Shown one piece after another: positions 6,052 through 13,328 of a stretch of 25,232 nt of DNA (the first letter of the stretch is position 1; each line of letters opens with the position of its first letter). The notes under the pieces were generated by a model. The model saw nothing but the letters and a program-made list of their open reading frames with translations. It searched no databases and was not told where the DNA came from. Both the position numbers and the translations under genes were made by a program. The DNA comes from a virus. Location: IMG/VR virus record IMGVR_UViG_3300042553_000599, positions 1 through 25,232 of that record; one strand, written 5' to 3'.

Positions 6052-7296
6052 ATGACGTATACCGAACTTATCGAAGCGCTAAAAGCGAAGCGCGTGGAAC
6101 TCGAAGGATTGTTCGCGAAGCATCGCGGCGACGACGGGAAGTTCCATGCCGACATTCCCGACGAGGTGGTCGCCGAGATCGAAGCGAAGTCCGCTGAGGT
6201 CGAATCGCTCGACCTTCAAGCGAAGGCGCTCGAAGCGAAAACCGCGAAGGTTGCGGATCTCGAAGCGAAGAATTCGCGGATCGTGGTTCGCGAGCGTCCG
6301 AACGTTGCTCCGGTTCAGTCCGGCGACGCGGGCGCCGCTCCGGAGTTCACCGATCTCAAGTCGGCGTTCGCTGATTTCGCGTCGAAGTCGGACCGCGACA
6401 TCGTTTCGCAACTCTCACGACCGGGCGGCATCACGCTCGACGTGGACGCGAAAGCGGTCATGTCCACCGGCGCGGGCTGGGCGCCGGGTCTCGGTCGCGG
6501 CGCTTATGTCGGGTCGCCGCAACGAACGCTCGACTTGCTCGACGTCATGCCGACCATCGAATCGTGGCCTTTGCCAACGTATACGTTCCCGCTCGAATCG
6601 ACCATGACGAACGCGGCGGCGGAACGGGCGGAATCGGTCGAAGCTACGGCGTCGGCGTTCGCTGAATCGACGTTCGTCACTACCATGACCGACGTTTCGC
6701 TACGAATGATCGGTCACTCGCTCCCGGTTTCGATGGAACAACTCGAAGACGTGGGCGACGTGACGCCGTACCTGAACGATCGAATGATCTACGGCGTTCG
6801 CCGCCGGTTGAACGATCAAATCATCGTCGGTAACGGAACCGCGCCGAACATTCGTGGACTTCGAAACTTCGCCGGGATCAACACTGGCGCGAAGGGTTCT
6901 CAAACGAACGACGACGCGCTAGCGGCGGCGATTGCGTCGGTTCAAGCCAACGGCGAAACGACTCCGAACACGATGATCGTCCACCCGACGGATTACCAAA
7001 AATTCCGCCAGGGCAAGTCGGCGACGGGCGACCCTATCGCGTGGGATCCGACGGTCGGTTACGTTCAACCGCTGTTCGGTCTCATGCCGATCATCACGAC
7101 CGCCATGACGCAAGGTCGCTCGCTCGTGTTCGACTCGGCGTACACGATTCTCGTTTACAAGCGCGGCGTAGTTCTCGAAGTGACCAACGCTCACGCGTCG
7201 GACTTTACGAACGGAATCGTTCGGTTCCGCGCGTCGGTTCGCGCTGGTCTCGCTTTGACTCGCGTCACGGCGGTATATGAACTGACCGGACTCTAA
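6052..7296 (+). CDS. Major capsid protein, HK97 fold
   Basis: The 414-aa product starts 6 bp after the protease stop, with no GCTATCGA motif; it is presumably carried on the protease transcript. Residues 1 to about 80 are a highly charged heptad-like coiled coil (for example EAKSAEVESLDLQAKALEAK), matching the delta/scaffolding domain that the protease removes in HK97-type phages. A linker rich in Ala, Pro and Asp follows at about 85-100. The shell domain contains conserved-looking segments such as ESWPLPTYTFP, SLRMIGHSLPVSMEQLEDV, a GTAPNIRGLRNFAGI loop and a C-terminal IVRFRASVRAGLALTRVTAV. There is no separate scaffold gene, as expected for this type. Confidence 0.93.
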   Translation: MTYTELIEALKAKRVELEGLFAKHRGDDGKFHADIPDEVVAEIEAKSAEVESLDLQAKALEAKTAKVADLEAKNSRIVVRERPNVAPVQSGDAGAAPEFTDLKSAFADFASKSDRDIVSQLSRPGGITLDVDAKAVMSTGAGWAPGLGRGAYVGSPQRTLDLLDVMPTIESWPLPTYTFPLESTMTNAAAERAESVEATASAFAESTFVTTMTDVSLRMIGHSLPVSMEQLEDVGDVTPYLNDRMIYGVRRRLNDQIIVGNGTAPNIRGLRNFAGINTGAKGSQTNDDALAAAIASVQANGETTPNTMIVHPTDYQKFRQGKSATGDPIAWDPTVGYVQPLFGLMPIITTAMTQGRSLVFDSAYTILVYKRGVVLEVTNAHASDFTNGIVRFRASVRAGLALTRVTAVYELTGL

Positions 7297-7325
7297 CGGG
7301 GTCCGTTCGTTCGCCAGGTAGCGGA

Positions 7326-7362
7326 AGCGCTCGTCGTAAATTGCGGCGGGCGTTTTCCGTTT
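7326..7362 (+). terminator. Probable intrinsic terminator after capsid gene
   Basis: AGCGCTCG (7326-7333) can pair with CGGGCGTT (7347-7354), including two G-T wobbles, followed by a T-rich tract (TTTTCCGTTT). The next GCTATCGA motif begins at 7366. The stem sequence is closely related to that of the next terminator at 7622-7650. Confidence 0.55.
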
Positions 7363-7365
7363 GTC

Positions 7366-7373
7366 GCTATCGA
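7366..7373 (+). promoter_or_regulatory. GCTATCGA motif, 9 nt before ATG 7383
   Basis: Exact octamer directly after the terminator-like tract. The spacer is CCTTGCGTT. It selects the ATG at 7383 over an upstream in-frame ATG at 7341 that lies within the terminator hairpin. Confidence 0.65.
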
Positions 7374-7382
7374 CCTTGCGTT

Positions 7383-7586
7383 ATGCCGGTTGAAAATCAA
7401 GGACTTACATCGACGCCGACGGTTGCGGTCATCTACGCGAACGCCGGGGCGCCGACCGACGGGACCACGTACGCGAATATCGCGCCGAAGGGTGCGGTTT
7501 TAGCGGACACCACGAACGCGAATCTTTATATCAATACCGGGACGCTCGCGTCGCCGGTCTGGAAACTCGTCACTCGCGCGGCGTAA
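7383..7586 (+). CDS. Small virion-like protein (67 aa), function unknown
   Basis: Starting at the motif-linked ATG 7383, the product is 67 aa. It contains AGAPTDGTTYANIAPKGAVL and a C-terminal NLYINTGTLASPVWKLVTRA. Short proteins with a 'GA...D...LYvNtGt...P.W' ending are often found in phage head and fibre genes. Placement straight after the major capsid gene suggests a head-associated part, possibly decoration. It has its own motif and is framed by two terminators, so it may be made as a separate single-gene transcript. There is no catalytic motif, signal peptide or membrane segment. Confidence 0.65.
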   Translation: MPVENQGLTSTPTVAVIYANAGAPTDGTTYANIAPKGAVLADTTNANLYINTGTLASPVWKLVTRAA

Positions 7587-7621
7587 GAACCCGCGCTCGA
7601 CCTAGTGGATTCGAGACGCTC

Positions 7622-7650
7622 GCGCTCGTCGGTTTCCGGCGGGCGCTTTT
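7622..7650 (+). terminator. Intrinsic terminator after 67-aa gene
   Basis: GCGCTCG (7622-7628) pairs with CGGGCGC (7640-7646) with one wobble; the 11-nt loop can add GG/CC pairing. TTTT (7647-7650) follows. The GCTATCGA motif of the next gene lies 8 bp downstream. Confidence 0.75.
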
Positions 7651-7658
7651 CCGTCCGC

Positions 7659-7666
7659 GCTATCGA
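7659..7666 (+). promoter_or_regulatory. GCTATCGA motif, 9 nt before ATG 7676
   Basis: Exact octamer with spacer CTCATCACA, directly after the terminator at 7622-7650. Confidence 0.65.
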
Positions 7667-7675
7667 CTCATCACA

Positions 7676-8020
7676 ATGCAACGCGTAGACTTTTTCGGTA
7701 GTCCGCCCGCGCTTTCTGCGTACCGTTTGATCGGCGCGGCGGGTTCGGTCTCAGCGTCCGGGGTTTGGCTCGACCTGTACGGGTGCCGGGTCGGGAACCC
7801 GTGGACGGCGACGATTACGGCGTCTACCGTGACCGACTTCGCGACCATCGCGGGCGGCACGATCCCGGACGGCGCGGTCGGTGTCTCGCTGACGTTCTCG
7901 GCGTCGGTGAACGTCGATACAGTCGGGGCGCTTACTGGCGGAACCGCTATGGCGTCGGGGAATAAAGCGACGTTCCGAACAATTGCGGCGGGCGACTGGG
8001 TTATCGGGCGGGTCGCATAA
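7676..8020 (+). CDS. Small protein (114 aa) upstream of beta-helix protein, function unknown
   Basis: The 114-aa product is rich in Ala, Gly, Thr and Val. It has a beta-strand-like pattern (WTATITASTVTDFATIAGG and GVSLTFSASVNVDTVGAL) and ends AAGDWVIGRVA. I do not recognise the family. The start ATG is 9 nt after a GCTATCGA motif and the stop overlaps the next ATG by one base (TAATG), so it is probably translated together with the beta-helix protein. It could be an adaptor anchoring that protein to the head, or a decoration protein; this is inferred from position only. Confidence 0.65.
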   Translation: MQRVDFFGSPPALSAYRLIGAAGSVSASGVWLDLYGCRVGNPWTATITASTVTDFATIAGGTIPDGAVGVSLTFSASVNVDTVGALTGGTAMASGNKATFRTIAAGDWVIGRVA

Positions 8021-9786
8021 TGTCGAGAACCTTCGGAGATCAACCGGGAACCGTCGGCGCCGCCCGATTGAATCCGGTCGCGTTGCTTCTTCCGTCCGGT
8101 ATCAGTGACGACGTCGCGATCAACGCGGCGTTACAAGCGGCAAAATCTGCCGGTGGTGGAACGGTCACGCTCGGCGCTGGAACCTTCAACCTGAACGCGT
8201 CGCTTTTGATCCCGACCGGCGTCCGGCTCGTCGGTTCCGGCATGTTCGCAACTTCGCTTACAATGGCGGCGGCTACTCCGCGACCGGTTATCGTGAACGA
8301 AAGCGGCTTCGCCGGTAACCAGCGGATCGCGGTTCGAGACTTGACGGTCATCGCGTCGAGCAACCAAGCGCGAACGTCTCAGTTTCCGAACATCACGACG
8401 GCGGGACTCTCTGACGGGTCGCACTATCAAAGTCCGCTCACGCTTATTCGGTGTTCGAATGTTTTGATTGAAAACGTCCGCGTGCGGGTATGGGGCGGTA
8501 ACTCCATTCTTATTTCGGGCGGGCGCGACGGGATCGTCCGGAACATCGTATTCGACCAGATTACCGGGGCAAGCTCCAACGCGGACGGAATCCATATCAT
8601 GGGGGACGACACGACGGTCGATTCTCAGTCGCCGGTCCCGACGGTTGCGTGGCTTTTCGAGAATATCTCGGCTCCAAACCTGAACGACAACATTGTCGCA
8701 TTGATTGCGACGGACTACGCGAACTGGAGGACGACGGAGGGCGATCTAGACGATATTATCGTGCGCAACGTTGACGCGACGCTTGTTTCTCAAGCGACGG
8801 TACGGATCATCGCTCAAAAAGCGGGAACCAGCGGAACGCAGAGAACGGCGCGGAACATCGTGGTTGACGGTATCCGTTCTCGCACTACGACCGGTTCCGT
8901 TGCCGCGTTTGAGATCATCGAAGATTCTGGAGACTCGTCGGGCCAAGGTGCGCTGAACCTTTCCGGAACGACGTCGGTCGAGAACATCGTCGCGCAAAAT
9001 ATCTACCACGATTGTCCAGCGGCGACCGGGGTCATCGTTCGCTTAACGGCGGGACTGCTTCAGCGCGGGGTAGTGGTTCGCAACGTTCAGCGGTTCGGTA
9101 CGACGACTCGGACCGGGGCGCAAGATGTTTTCATTACCGGCAACTGTACTGATGTCACGGTAGACGGCGCGAAAGATGTCGGGTGTACGGGCGGGTTTAC
9201 GATTCTCGCGAGTAATGTCACCGGCGGCGGAAAGCTCACGATTCAAAATTGCGTTTCGACCGGCGGGAACACTTCGACTTCAATCGCGCAAGTTACCGGA
9301 AGTCTTGACCGACTCGCCTACATTGGGAACTACCTTTCGGGCGGGACGTATCTCGGCGACCATTCGCAAACCGCAAGTTCTGGAACTCCTGAGATTGTAG
9401 CGGTCGGGAACACGTTTAAGGGCGCGTACGCTATGTTCACTCCGCGAGCGTCGGGGGTTTACGTTCTGAGTGGGAACTCTGGAAGTTTTACCGAAAACGT
9501 TATCCGTCCGAACGGTTCGTCGATTGCGGTCACGATTCGCGGGGCTGGTAACCTTTTTAGTGGTTCGCTTTCTGGCGGGACCATTTTTGCAAACGCGGCT
9601 CATGCAAATATTCGGGTTCATTCGCCGGATTTCCCGGTATCTGACATCACGCGACTTTACTCGTGTATCGCTGGCGATCTAGTCTGGCGTTCATCGACAA
9701 CGGTCGGACTTCACAAGTGTACGGTGACGGGTACGGCGGGTACGGGCGGGAATGCGGGGACGGCGGCGACGTTGGTCGCGCTTTAG
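8020..9786 (+). CDS. Right-handed beta-helix (pectate-lyase-like) virion protein
   Basis: The 588-aa product starts at ATG 8020. Residues about 26-80 (GISDDVAINAALQAAKSAGG, then a TVTLGAGTFN strand and LLIPTGVRLVGSG) are the typical entry of phage beta-helix spikes and Pectate_lyase_3 proteins. The body has repeated strand turns such as LIRCSNVLIENVRVRVWGGN, DGIVRNIVFDQITGASSNAD and NIVAQNIYHDC. Such proteins usually bind or degrade host surface polysaccharide. They normally lie with the tail-fibre genes; here the gene is between capsid and neck genes, so the product may sit on the head or be a tailspike encoded out of place. The C-terminus (about 540-588) is a Gly/Thr-rich end domain. No catalytic residues can be assigned from sequence alone. 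Confidence 0.8.
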   Translation: MSRTFGDQPGTVGAARLNPVALLLPSGISDDVAINAALQAAKSAGGGTVTLGAGTFNLNASLLIPTGVRLVGSGMFATSLTMAAATPRPVIVNESGFAGNQRIAVRDLTVIASSNQARTSQFPNITTAGLSDGSHYQSPLTLIRCSNVLIENVRVRVWGGNSILISGGRDGIVRNIVFDQITGASSNADGIHIMGDDTTVDSQSPVPTVAWLFENISAPNLNDNIVALIATDYANWRTTEGDLDDIIVRNVDATLVSQATVRIIAQKAGTSGTQRTARNIVVDGIRSRTTTGSVAAFEIIEDSGDSSGQGALNLSGTTSVENIVAQNIYHDCPAATGVIVRLTAGLLQRGVVVRNVQRFGTTTRTGAQDVFITGNCTDVTVDGAKDVGCTGGFTILASNVTGGGKLTIQNCVSTGGNTSTSIAQVTGSLDRLAYIGNYLSGGTYLGDHSQTASSGTPEIVAVGNTFKGAYAMFTPRASGVYVLSGNSGSFTENVIRPNGSSIAVTIRGAGNLFSGSLSGGTIFANAAHANIRVHSPDFPVSDITRLYSCIAGDLVWRSSTTVGLHKCTVTGTAGTGGNAGTAATLVAL

Positions 9787-9797
9787 ACGTACCCGGC

Positions 9798-9805
9798 GCT
9801 ATCGA
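9798..9805 (+). promoter_or_regulatory. GCTATCGA motif, 9 nt before ATG 9815
   Basis: Exact octamer with spacer CTCGGCGTT. It picks ATG 9815 as the start rather than the in-frame ATG at 9752 inside the beta-helix gene. Confidence 0.7.
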
Positions 9806-9814
9806 CTCGGCGTT

Positions 9815-10339
9815 ATGGCAACAATTGCAAAACATCGGCTTTGCTGGGACGAATCGCGAACTCGACTCGTCGCGGATCATGACGTCTCGGCGGTCTCGCT
9901 CGCGTGTACTCCCGGCGACGAACTGACCGGCGACCTAGAATCGGCGTACGTGGCTTCGTTTCCCGAACCTGTTTCCGATCCGGTCCCAGTGGTTCCGGCT
10001 GGTGCGGTTTCTCCGACCGGCGATTTCGCGTTTACGGTCGCGCTCGAAGGCGAAGCGCTCGTCGTCACGATCGACGGGAAATCGCTCGCGCTCTCGGAAT
10101 TCAAGGCGGGCGACCTGAAGGATCTTGCCGAGTGGATCGGCGTCGAAAAGGGTGGTAAGCGTGACGAGGTTTACGACCGCGTAGCCGCTGAACTGCTGAC
10201 GTTCTTCACCGGCGGCGCGACGCTGGTCACCGCTTCGGTTTCGTACGTGGACGACGTCGCTGTCGTGTCCTACTCGGTGACCGGTGGTCCCGAAGTGGAT
10301 CCGAAAACCGGCGACGACGAGGATCCCGAAACCGAGTAA
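9815..10339 (+). CDS. Head/neck-region protein with SAP/HeH-like segment, unknown function
   Basis: Using the motif-linked ATG, the product is 174 aa. Residues 1-45 are a compact start (MATIAKHRLCWDESRTRLVA), then an acidic Pro/Val linker. Residues about 95-128 (FKAGDLKDLAEWIGV, then KGGKRDEVYDRVAAELL) resemble the helix-extended-helix of SAP/HeH motifs that bind DNA or protein. The C-terminus is strongly acidic (DPKTGDDEDPETE). Proteins with a similar SAP/HeH motif occur in phage head gene clusters between capsid and connector genes. The next gene starts 6 bp after the stop. Confidence 0.65.
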   Translation: MATIAKHRLCWDESRTRLVADHDVSAVSLACTPGDELTGDLESAYVASFPEPVSDPVPVVPAGAVSPTGDFAFTVALEGEALVVTIDGKSLALSEFKAGDLKDLAEWIGVEKGGKRDEVYDRVAAELLTFFTGGATLVTASVSYVDDVAVVSYSVTGGPEVDPKTGDDEDPETE

Positions 10340-10345
10340 AACCCC

Positions 10346-10924
10346 ATGCCCTACCCGACCGACTCCGAAGTCTACGCGTATCTTTCCGCCGCCGGTTTTC
10401 CCGTTGGCGGCGATACGTCCGACGTAGCGCGGGTTCGGTCGGGTGCGATCTCAGCGTTCGAGCGCGGGACCGGATTTTCCCCGTTCATCGCGACCGCGAA
10501 CACGGTCGTCTACGACGGCGACTGGGTCGCGTCGCTCGTTCTTCCGCTCCGGGTGTTCGAGTTTGATACGGCGGTTGTGCTGATCGACGACGCCGCGCAA
10601 AATCGCAACGTCGGCTACCGATGGAATCAAACCCGCGACCCGCGCTGGTCGCTCGACGTGCTGGTCGGTGGTACCACGCTGAAGGTAACGGCAAAAGCTG
10701 GCGGCGCTCTCGAACTCAGCGACGAAGCGTTTGAAGCGATTCTCGGTTATTGCGTGGTCCTGTACGCGGAAGCGAACCCGGAACATCACGCAAACTTGAT
10801 TTCGCAAAAGGTCGGAGACGTGACGGCGTCTCGAAGTTCCGACGAGGGTTCCGCGATCGAAGTCTTGCGAAAGCGGTTCGCGAAAGCGGTTCGGGACAAT
10901 CGGCGCGGTGGTGTCTTGTGCTGA
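10346..10924 (+). CDS. Head-tail connector protein, gp6-like
   Basis: The 192-aa product opens MPYPTDSEVYAYLSAAGF and has a helical N-terminal segment, a central beta part with AVVLIDDAAQNRNVGYRWNQ, and helices near the C-terminus (LSDEAFEAILGYCVVLYAEA, then EVLRKRFAKAVRDNRRG). The pattern and position suit the adaptor ring that docks under the portal. It lies 6 bp after the previous stop, with no GCTATCGA motif, so it shares the upstream transcript. Its end overlaps the next gene's GTG start by seven bases. Confidence 0.6.
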   Translation: MPYPTDSEVYAYLSAAGFPVGGDTSDVARVRSGAISAFERGTGFSPFIATANTVVYDGDWVASLVLPLRVFEFDTAVVLIDDAAQNRNVGYRWNQTRDPRWSLDVLVGGTTLKVTAKAGGALELSDEAFEAILGYCVVLYAEANPEHHANLISQKVGDVTASRSSDEGSAIEVLRKRFAKAVRDNRRGGVLC

Positions 10925-11256
10925 ACCCTTACCCGCATTGGGTGACGCATACGAAAGCGGTTCCGGTCGCTGGTATCTCGGGGGCTGAAGAATCGGTCGG
11001 GTTCCCGGACCAAGGTCGCCGGATCCGCGCGAGCGTTCAACCCGCGACGTTCTCGCGAGCGTTCGCCCGCGCCGGGGTCGAGACTTCGTCGGGCTATATC
11101 GTCATGACGAAACCAGCGGACGCGTCGGGGATCCACCAAGGGGACCGGCTCGCGTTCGGCTCACTCTCGCTGGTGGTCATGGCAGAACCGAAGGTCGAGC
11201 AATTCTGGACCGGCGTAGACCATGCCGTCATCGTCGCCGAACTCCCGAAACCATGA
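10918..11256 (+). CDS. Probable head-closure / stopper protein
   Basis: The best start is GTG 10918, giving 112 aa beginning MLNPYPHWVTHTKAVPVAGI and overlapping the connector gene by seven bases; a longer in-frame ATG at 10750 would overlap it by 175 bases. The C-terminal half looks like a small beta-barrel (HQGDRLAFGSLSLVVMAEPK) and includes FWTGVDHAVIVAELPKP, similar in layout to head-closure proteins of siphophages. The assignment is from position and general character. Its stop overlaps the next ATG (ATGA). Confidence 0.6.
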   Translation: MLNPYPHWVTHTKAVPVAGISGAEESVGFPDQGRRIRASVQPATFSRAFARAGVETSSGYIVMTKPADASGIHQGDRLAFGSLSLVVMAEPKVEQFWTGVDHAVIVAELPKP

Positions 11257-11648
11257 ACGATTTTCTAGCGCTGTTAATCTCGAAAGCGGTTTCCGCGTGG
11301 GGCGTCTCAGCGTCCGCCGTCGTCATCGGTCCGAACCGCGCGGCGAAGCTCTCGACGCCGTTTGTCGTTATCACGTTCGACGAGGATTCCCGGACGCCAT
11401 TCGCGGGCGGGTTCGACTACTCGATCCCGTCGGTCGAAGTCTGGTATCACGGCGAACTTACCGGCGAAGGTGACCGGGCGAAGTCCGCGATGATCGAGTC
11501 GTTCGCGGCGGCGTTCACGGTTCAAGAGACCGCAAGTTACGGGATCGAAGAATTCGCCGGGATCATCGACGCCGACTGGGACGAGGCGCCGCGCGAGTCT
11601 ACGGCGGTACTCGGCGTCCGGTTTTCCGCGTCGTTCTCGGAGTGCTGA
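11253..11648 (+). CDS. Probable tail terminator / neck protein
   Basis: The 131-aa product has an N-terminal helix (MNDFLALLISKAVSAWG), beta strands with PFVVITFDEDSRTPFAGGF and SVEVWYHGELTGEGDRAK, a helix (AMIESFAAAFTV), and a final strand AVLGVRFSASFSEC. This alpha/beta order and length are usual for proteins that cap the siphovirus tail tube at its head end. It is the last gene of a four-gene overlapping or tightly spaced block (9815-11648). I cannot exclude another neck role. Confidence 0.55.
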   Translation: MNDFLALLISKAVSAWGVSASAVVIGPNRAAKLSTPFVVITFDEDSRTPFAGGFDYSIPSVEVWYHGELTGEGDRAKSAMIESFAAAFTVQETASYGIEEFAGIIDADWDEAPRESTAVLGVRFSASFSEC

Positions 11649-11649
11649 C

Positions 11650-11657
11650 GCTATCGA
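11650..11657 (+). promoter_or_regulatory. GCTATCGA motif, 9 nt before endolysin ATG
   Basis: Exact octamer starting two bases after the preceding stop codon, with spacer CTGGTTACT and ATG at 11667. Confidence 0.65.
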
Positions 11658-11666
11658 CTGGTTACT

Positions 11667-12215
11667 ATGCCGGTTTCACCGAAGCCCGATTTCGTGACTC
11701 GCGTCACCGCTGACGAGTGGGCGGCGCTCCCGCTCTCCGAACGGGCGCTTTTCGTCGCTCGCTCGCAACTCGACGCGAAAGTCGCCGAGTTTCCGCGCGG
11801 TTCGAACTGGGGACCGGCGGTCTCGCTTTACCTTCGGATCGCGGGTCTCAGAAACCCGGCGCCGTGGTGCGCGGCTTTCGTTTACTGGTGTCTCGTCGTG
11901 GCGGGCGCGGATCGACGAAAGCTCTGGTCGAACCCGGCTTCGACTTACTCGCTCTGGAAGTGGGCGGCGAACTCCGGGCGGTTGTCGCCGGTTCCCGGTC
12001 GCGGGACCGCGTTCGTTTGGAACGCTTCGGGCGGCGGTCATACCGGGTTTGTCCGCGCGGTTCTCCCGGGAAACGTGGTCGCTACGATCGAAGGGAACAC
12101 GAACGCGGGCGGATCCCGTGAGGGTTACGAGGTCGCCGAACGGAAACGCGACGTTCTTCAGATTTTCAAAAGCGGGCCGCGATACGGGTTTATCGACTTC
12201 GGGGGCGTCTCGTGA
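11667..12215 (+). CDS. Endolysin, CHAP/NlpC-P60-type cysteine peptidase or amidase
   Basis: The 182-aa product is a single-domain peptidoglycan hydrolase. It has the papain-like triad in the expected order: Cys68 in APWCAAFVYWCL, His125 in GGGHTGFV, and Asn144 in IEGNTNAGG. The segment EFPRGSNWGPAVSLYLRIAG before the cysteine and a Trp-rich stretch (WSNPASTYSLWKWA) after it match the family. No separate cell-wall-binding domain or signal peptide is visible. It would degrade host peptidoglycan at lysis; a virion-associated entry lysin is less likely because a holin-like gene follows directly, overlapping by four bases (GTGA). Confidence 0.88.
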   Translation: MPVSPKPDFVTRVTADEWAALPLSERALFVARSQLDAKVAEFPRGSNWGPAVSLYLRIAGLRNPAPWCAAFVYWCLVVAGADRRKLWSNPASTYSLWKWAANSGRLSPVPGRGTAFVWNASGGGHTGFVRAVLPGNVVATIEGNTNAGGSREGYEVAERKRDVLQIFKSGPRYGFIDFGGVS

Positions 12216-12493
12216 CGTTCTCACAATTCGAAGCGGGCGCGGTCGCGTTCGGTAGCTCGCTCGCGGCGGCGGTCGCTCTGTTTTCTGACGTCACGAACGG
12301 ATTACCGTCGAACTGGGAAGGGTGGACCGCTCCGGCGATTCTCGCGGGGCTGGTCGGGTTTCTCGCGACTCGTCAGCAAAAGTCGATCGACCAGCTATCC
12401 GAACGGGTCTCGCATATGACCGAGACAAACTCGACGCTCGCGGCTGAGATCCGGTCGCTCGTGGCGACGCTATCGACTCGGCGTCATGAATGA
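12212..12493 (+). CDS. Holin-like small membrane protein
   Basis: The 93-aa product starts at a GTG overlapping the endolysin stop. It has two hydrophobic segments (about 9-27, GAVAFGSSLAAAVALFSDV; about 37-52, GWTAPAILAGLVGFLA). A charged, heptad-like C-terminus follows, with QLSERVSHMTETNSTLAAEI. This is the layout of small phage holins, which open the membrane for the endolysin. The last codons also contain the GCTATCGA motif for the next gene, and its reading frame ends eight bases inside that gene. Confidence 0.7.
   Translation: MTFSQFEAGAVAFGSSLAAAVALFSDVTNGLPSNWEGWTAPAILAGLVGFLATRQQKSIDQLSERVSHMTETNSTLAAEIRSLVATLSTRRHE
12469..12476 (+). promoter_or_regulatory. GCTATCGA motif inside the holin gene, 9 nt before ATG 12486
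   Basis: Exact octamer encoding part of Ala-Thr-Leu-Ser-Thr near the holin C-terminus, with spacer CTCGGCGTC. Here the motif is held at its standard distance although it must also be coding sequence. Confidence 0.7.
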
Positions 12494-12719
12494 TAATGAA
12501 AAGCTCTCGTTCGGTGTTTCCATCGCTGGTATCTCGATCCCGCCCGTCGTCGTGGACGTCACGAAGAACGACGCGATCGAAGGCGCGATCGACGACGCGA
12601 CGACCGTTATTGATCTTGCGGACGCGAACCCCGGGAACGGCGCGATCGACATTCGTACGGTGGTGAAGTTTAAGGGGATCACGATTCCCGTGACGTTTAC
12701 GATCGACGTCGTCGAGTAA
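12486..12719 (+). CDS. Small protein (77 aa), function unknown
   Basis: The 77-aa product is acidic and beta-strand-like: LSFGVSIAGISIPPVVVDVT, then DDATTVIDLADANPGNGAID and a final KFKGITIPVTFTIDVVE. There is no membrane segment or enzyme motif and I do not recognise the family. It overlaps the holin gene by eight bases, has its own GCTATCGA motif and is followed by a strong terminator, so it ends a transcription unit. It could be a tail or virion accessory protein, or a lysis accessory by position. Confidence 0.65.
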   Translation: MNDNEKLSFGVSIAGISIPPVVVDVTKNDAIEGAIDDATTVIDLADANPGNGAIDIRTVVKFKGITIPVTFTIDVVE

Positions 12720-12753
12720 CCGTTTTTCGTTCGTTCGTCAGTCCATCCAAGAA

Positions 12754-12790
12754 AACCCGCTCCGATCACTCGGGCGGGTTCTTCTTTTCT
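12754..12790 (+). terminator. Intrinsic terminator after 77-aa gene
   Basis: AACCCGC (12754-12760) pairs with GCGGGTT (12774-12780), and CCGA with TCGG inside. A T-rich tract CTTCTTTTCTTC follows. This is the clearest terminator of the late region and is followed by a GCTATCGG motif at 12793. Confidence 0.85.
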
Positions 12791-12792
12791 TC

Positions 12793-12800
12793 GCTATCGG
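12793..12800 (+). promoter_or_regulatory. Variant motif GCTATCGG, 5 nt before ATG 12806
   Basis: It differs from the consensus only in the last base, and has the shortest spacer (TATTC). It lies directly downstream of the terminator at 12754-12790. It is the only mismatched copy assigned to a start codon. Confidence 0.5.
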
Positions 12801-12805
12801 TATTC

Positions 12806-13309
12806 ATGGGATCCGGGAAACGCGAACCGCGCCGCCATTCGCTTCTACTCGACCGGCGTCACCGGGCGATACGGTCGCTCATGTTCACGGCTCACGACAA
12901 CTTGGTCCGGACCATGCGCGAACACGCGGTCGAACTGACCAGCGGCGGCGTCTCGACGAAAACTCTTCAAGCGATGGGACACCCGTTCGCGCGTCGAACG
13001 CAAATGAGGCGCAAGAAGTCCGGGAAGTTCGGGACGATCAAGAACCTACCGATCAACCGGCAACGCGGGAAACTTCAGTCCGCACTAAAAACGACGCGCA
13101 AGATCCGGACGCTCGATCGCCAAGTCTACGACCTGTGGTTCGACGGTCGGATCGCGAGAGGGTCTATGTACGTGATTTCGCCGCCCGGTACTAAGCGGAT
13201 GCGGTCGCGGGGATTCTGGCGCGAGATGGAAAAGCGGCGGAAGAAAGAAAATCTACTTTCGCGGCGCGGATTCCGCGAAGCGGCGTCGAAAATCGTCGGC
13301 TCGACGTAG
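12806..13309 (+). CDS. Basic tail-completion-like protein
   Basis: The 167-aa product is very basic. It contains TAHDNLVRTMREHAVELTSG, then LQAMGHPFARR, and after a charged stretch LPINRQRGKLQSALKTTRKI. The order 'GHPFARR ... P.NrQ.GkL..aL' is seen in phage neck and tail-completion proteins, and the position just before the tail tube fits. The C-terminus is a Lys/Arg-rich helix (FWREMEKRRKKENLLSRRG). A DNA-binding or head role cannot be excluded. Confidence 0.55.
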   Translation: MGSGKREPRRHSLLLDRRHRAIRSLMFTAHDNLVRTMREHAVELTSGGVSTKTLQAMGHPFARRTQMRRKKSGKFGTIKNLPINRQRGKLQSALKTTRKIRTLDRQVYDLWFDGRIARGSMYVISPPGTKRMRSRGFWREMEKRRKKENLLSRRGFREAASKIVGST

Positions 13310-13311
13310 TC

Positions 13312-13319
13312 GCTATCGA
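13312..13319 (+). promoter_or_regulatory. GCTATCGA motif, 9 nt before tail tube ATG
   Basis: Exact octamer two bases after the preceding stop. The spacer is CCCGGCGTT and the start ATG 13329. Confidence 0.65.
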
Positions 13320-13328
13320 CCCGGCGTT

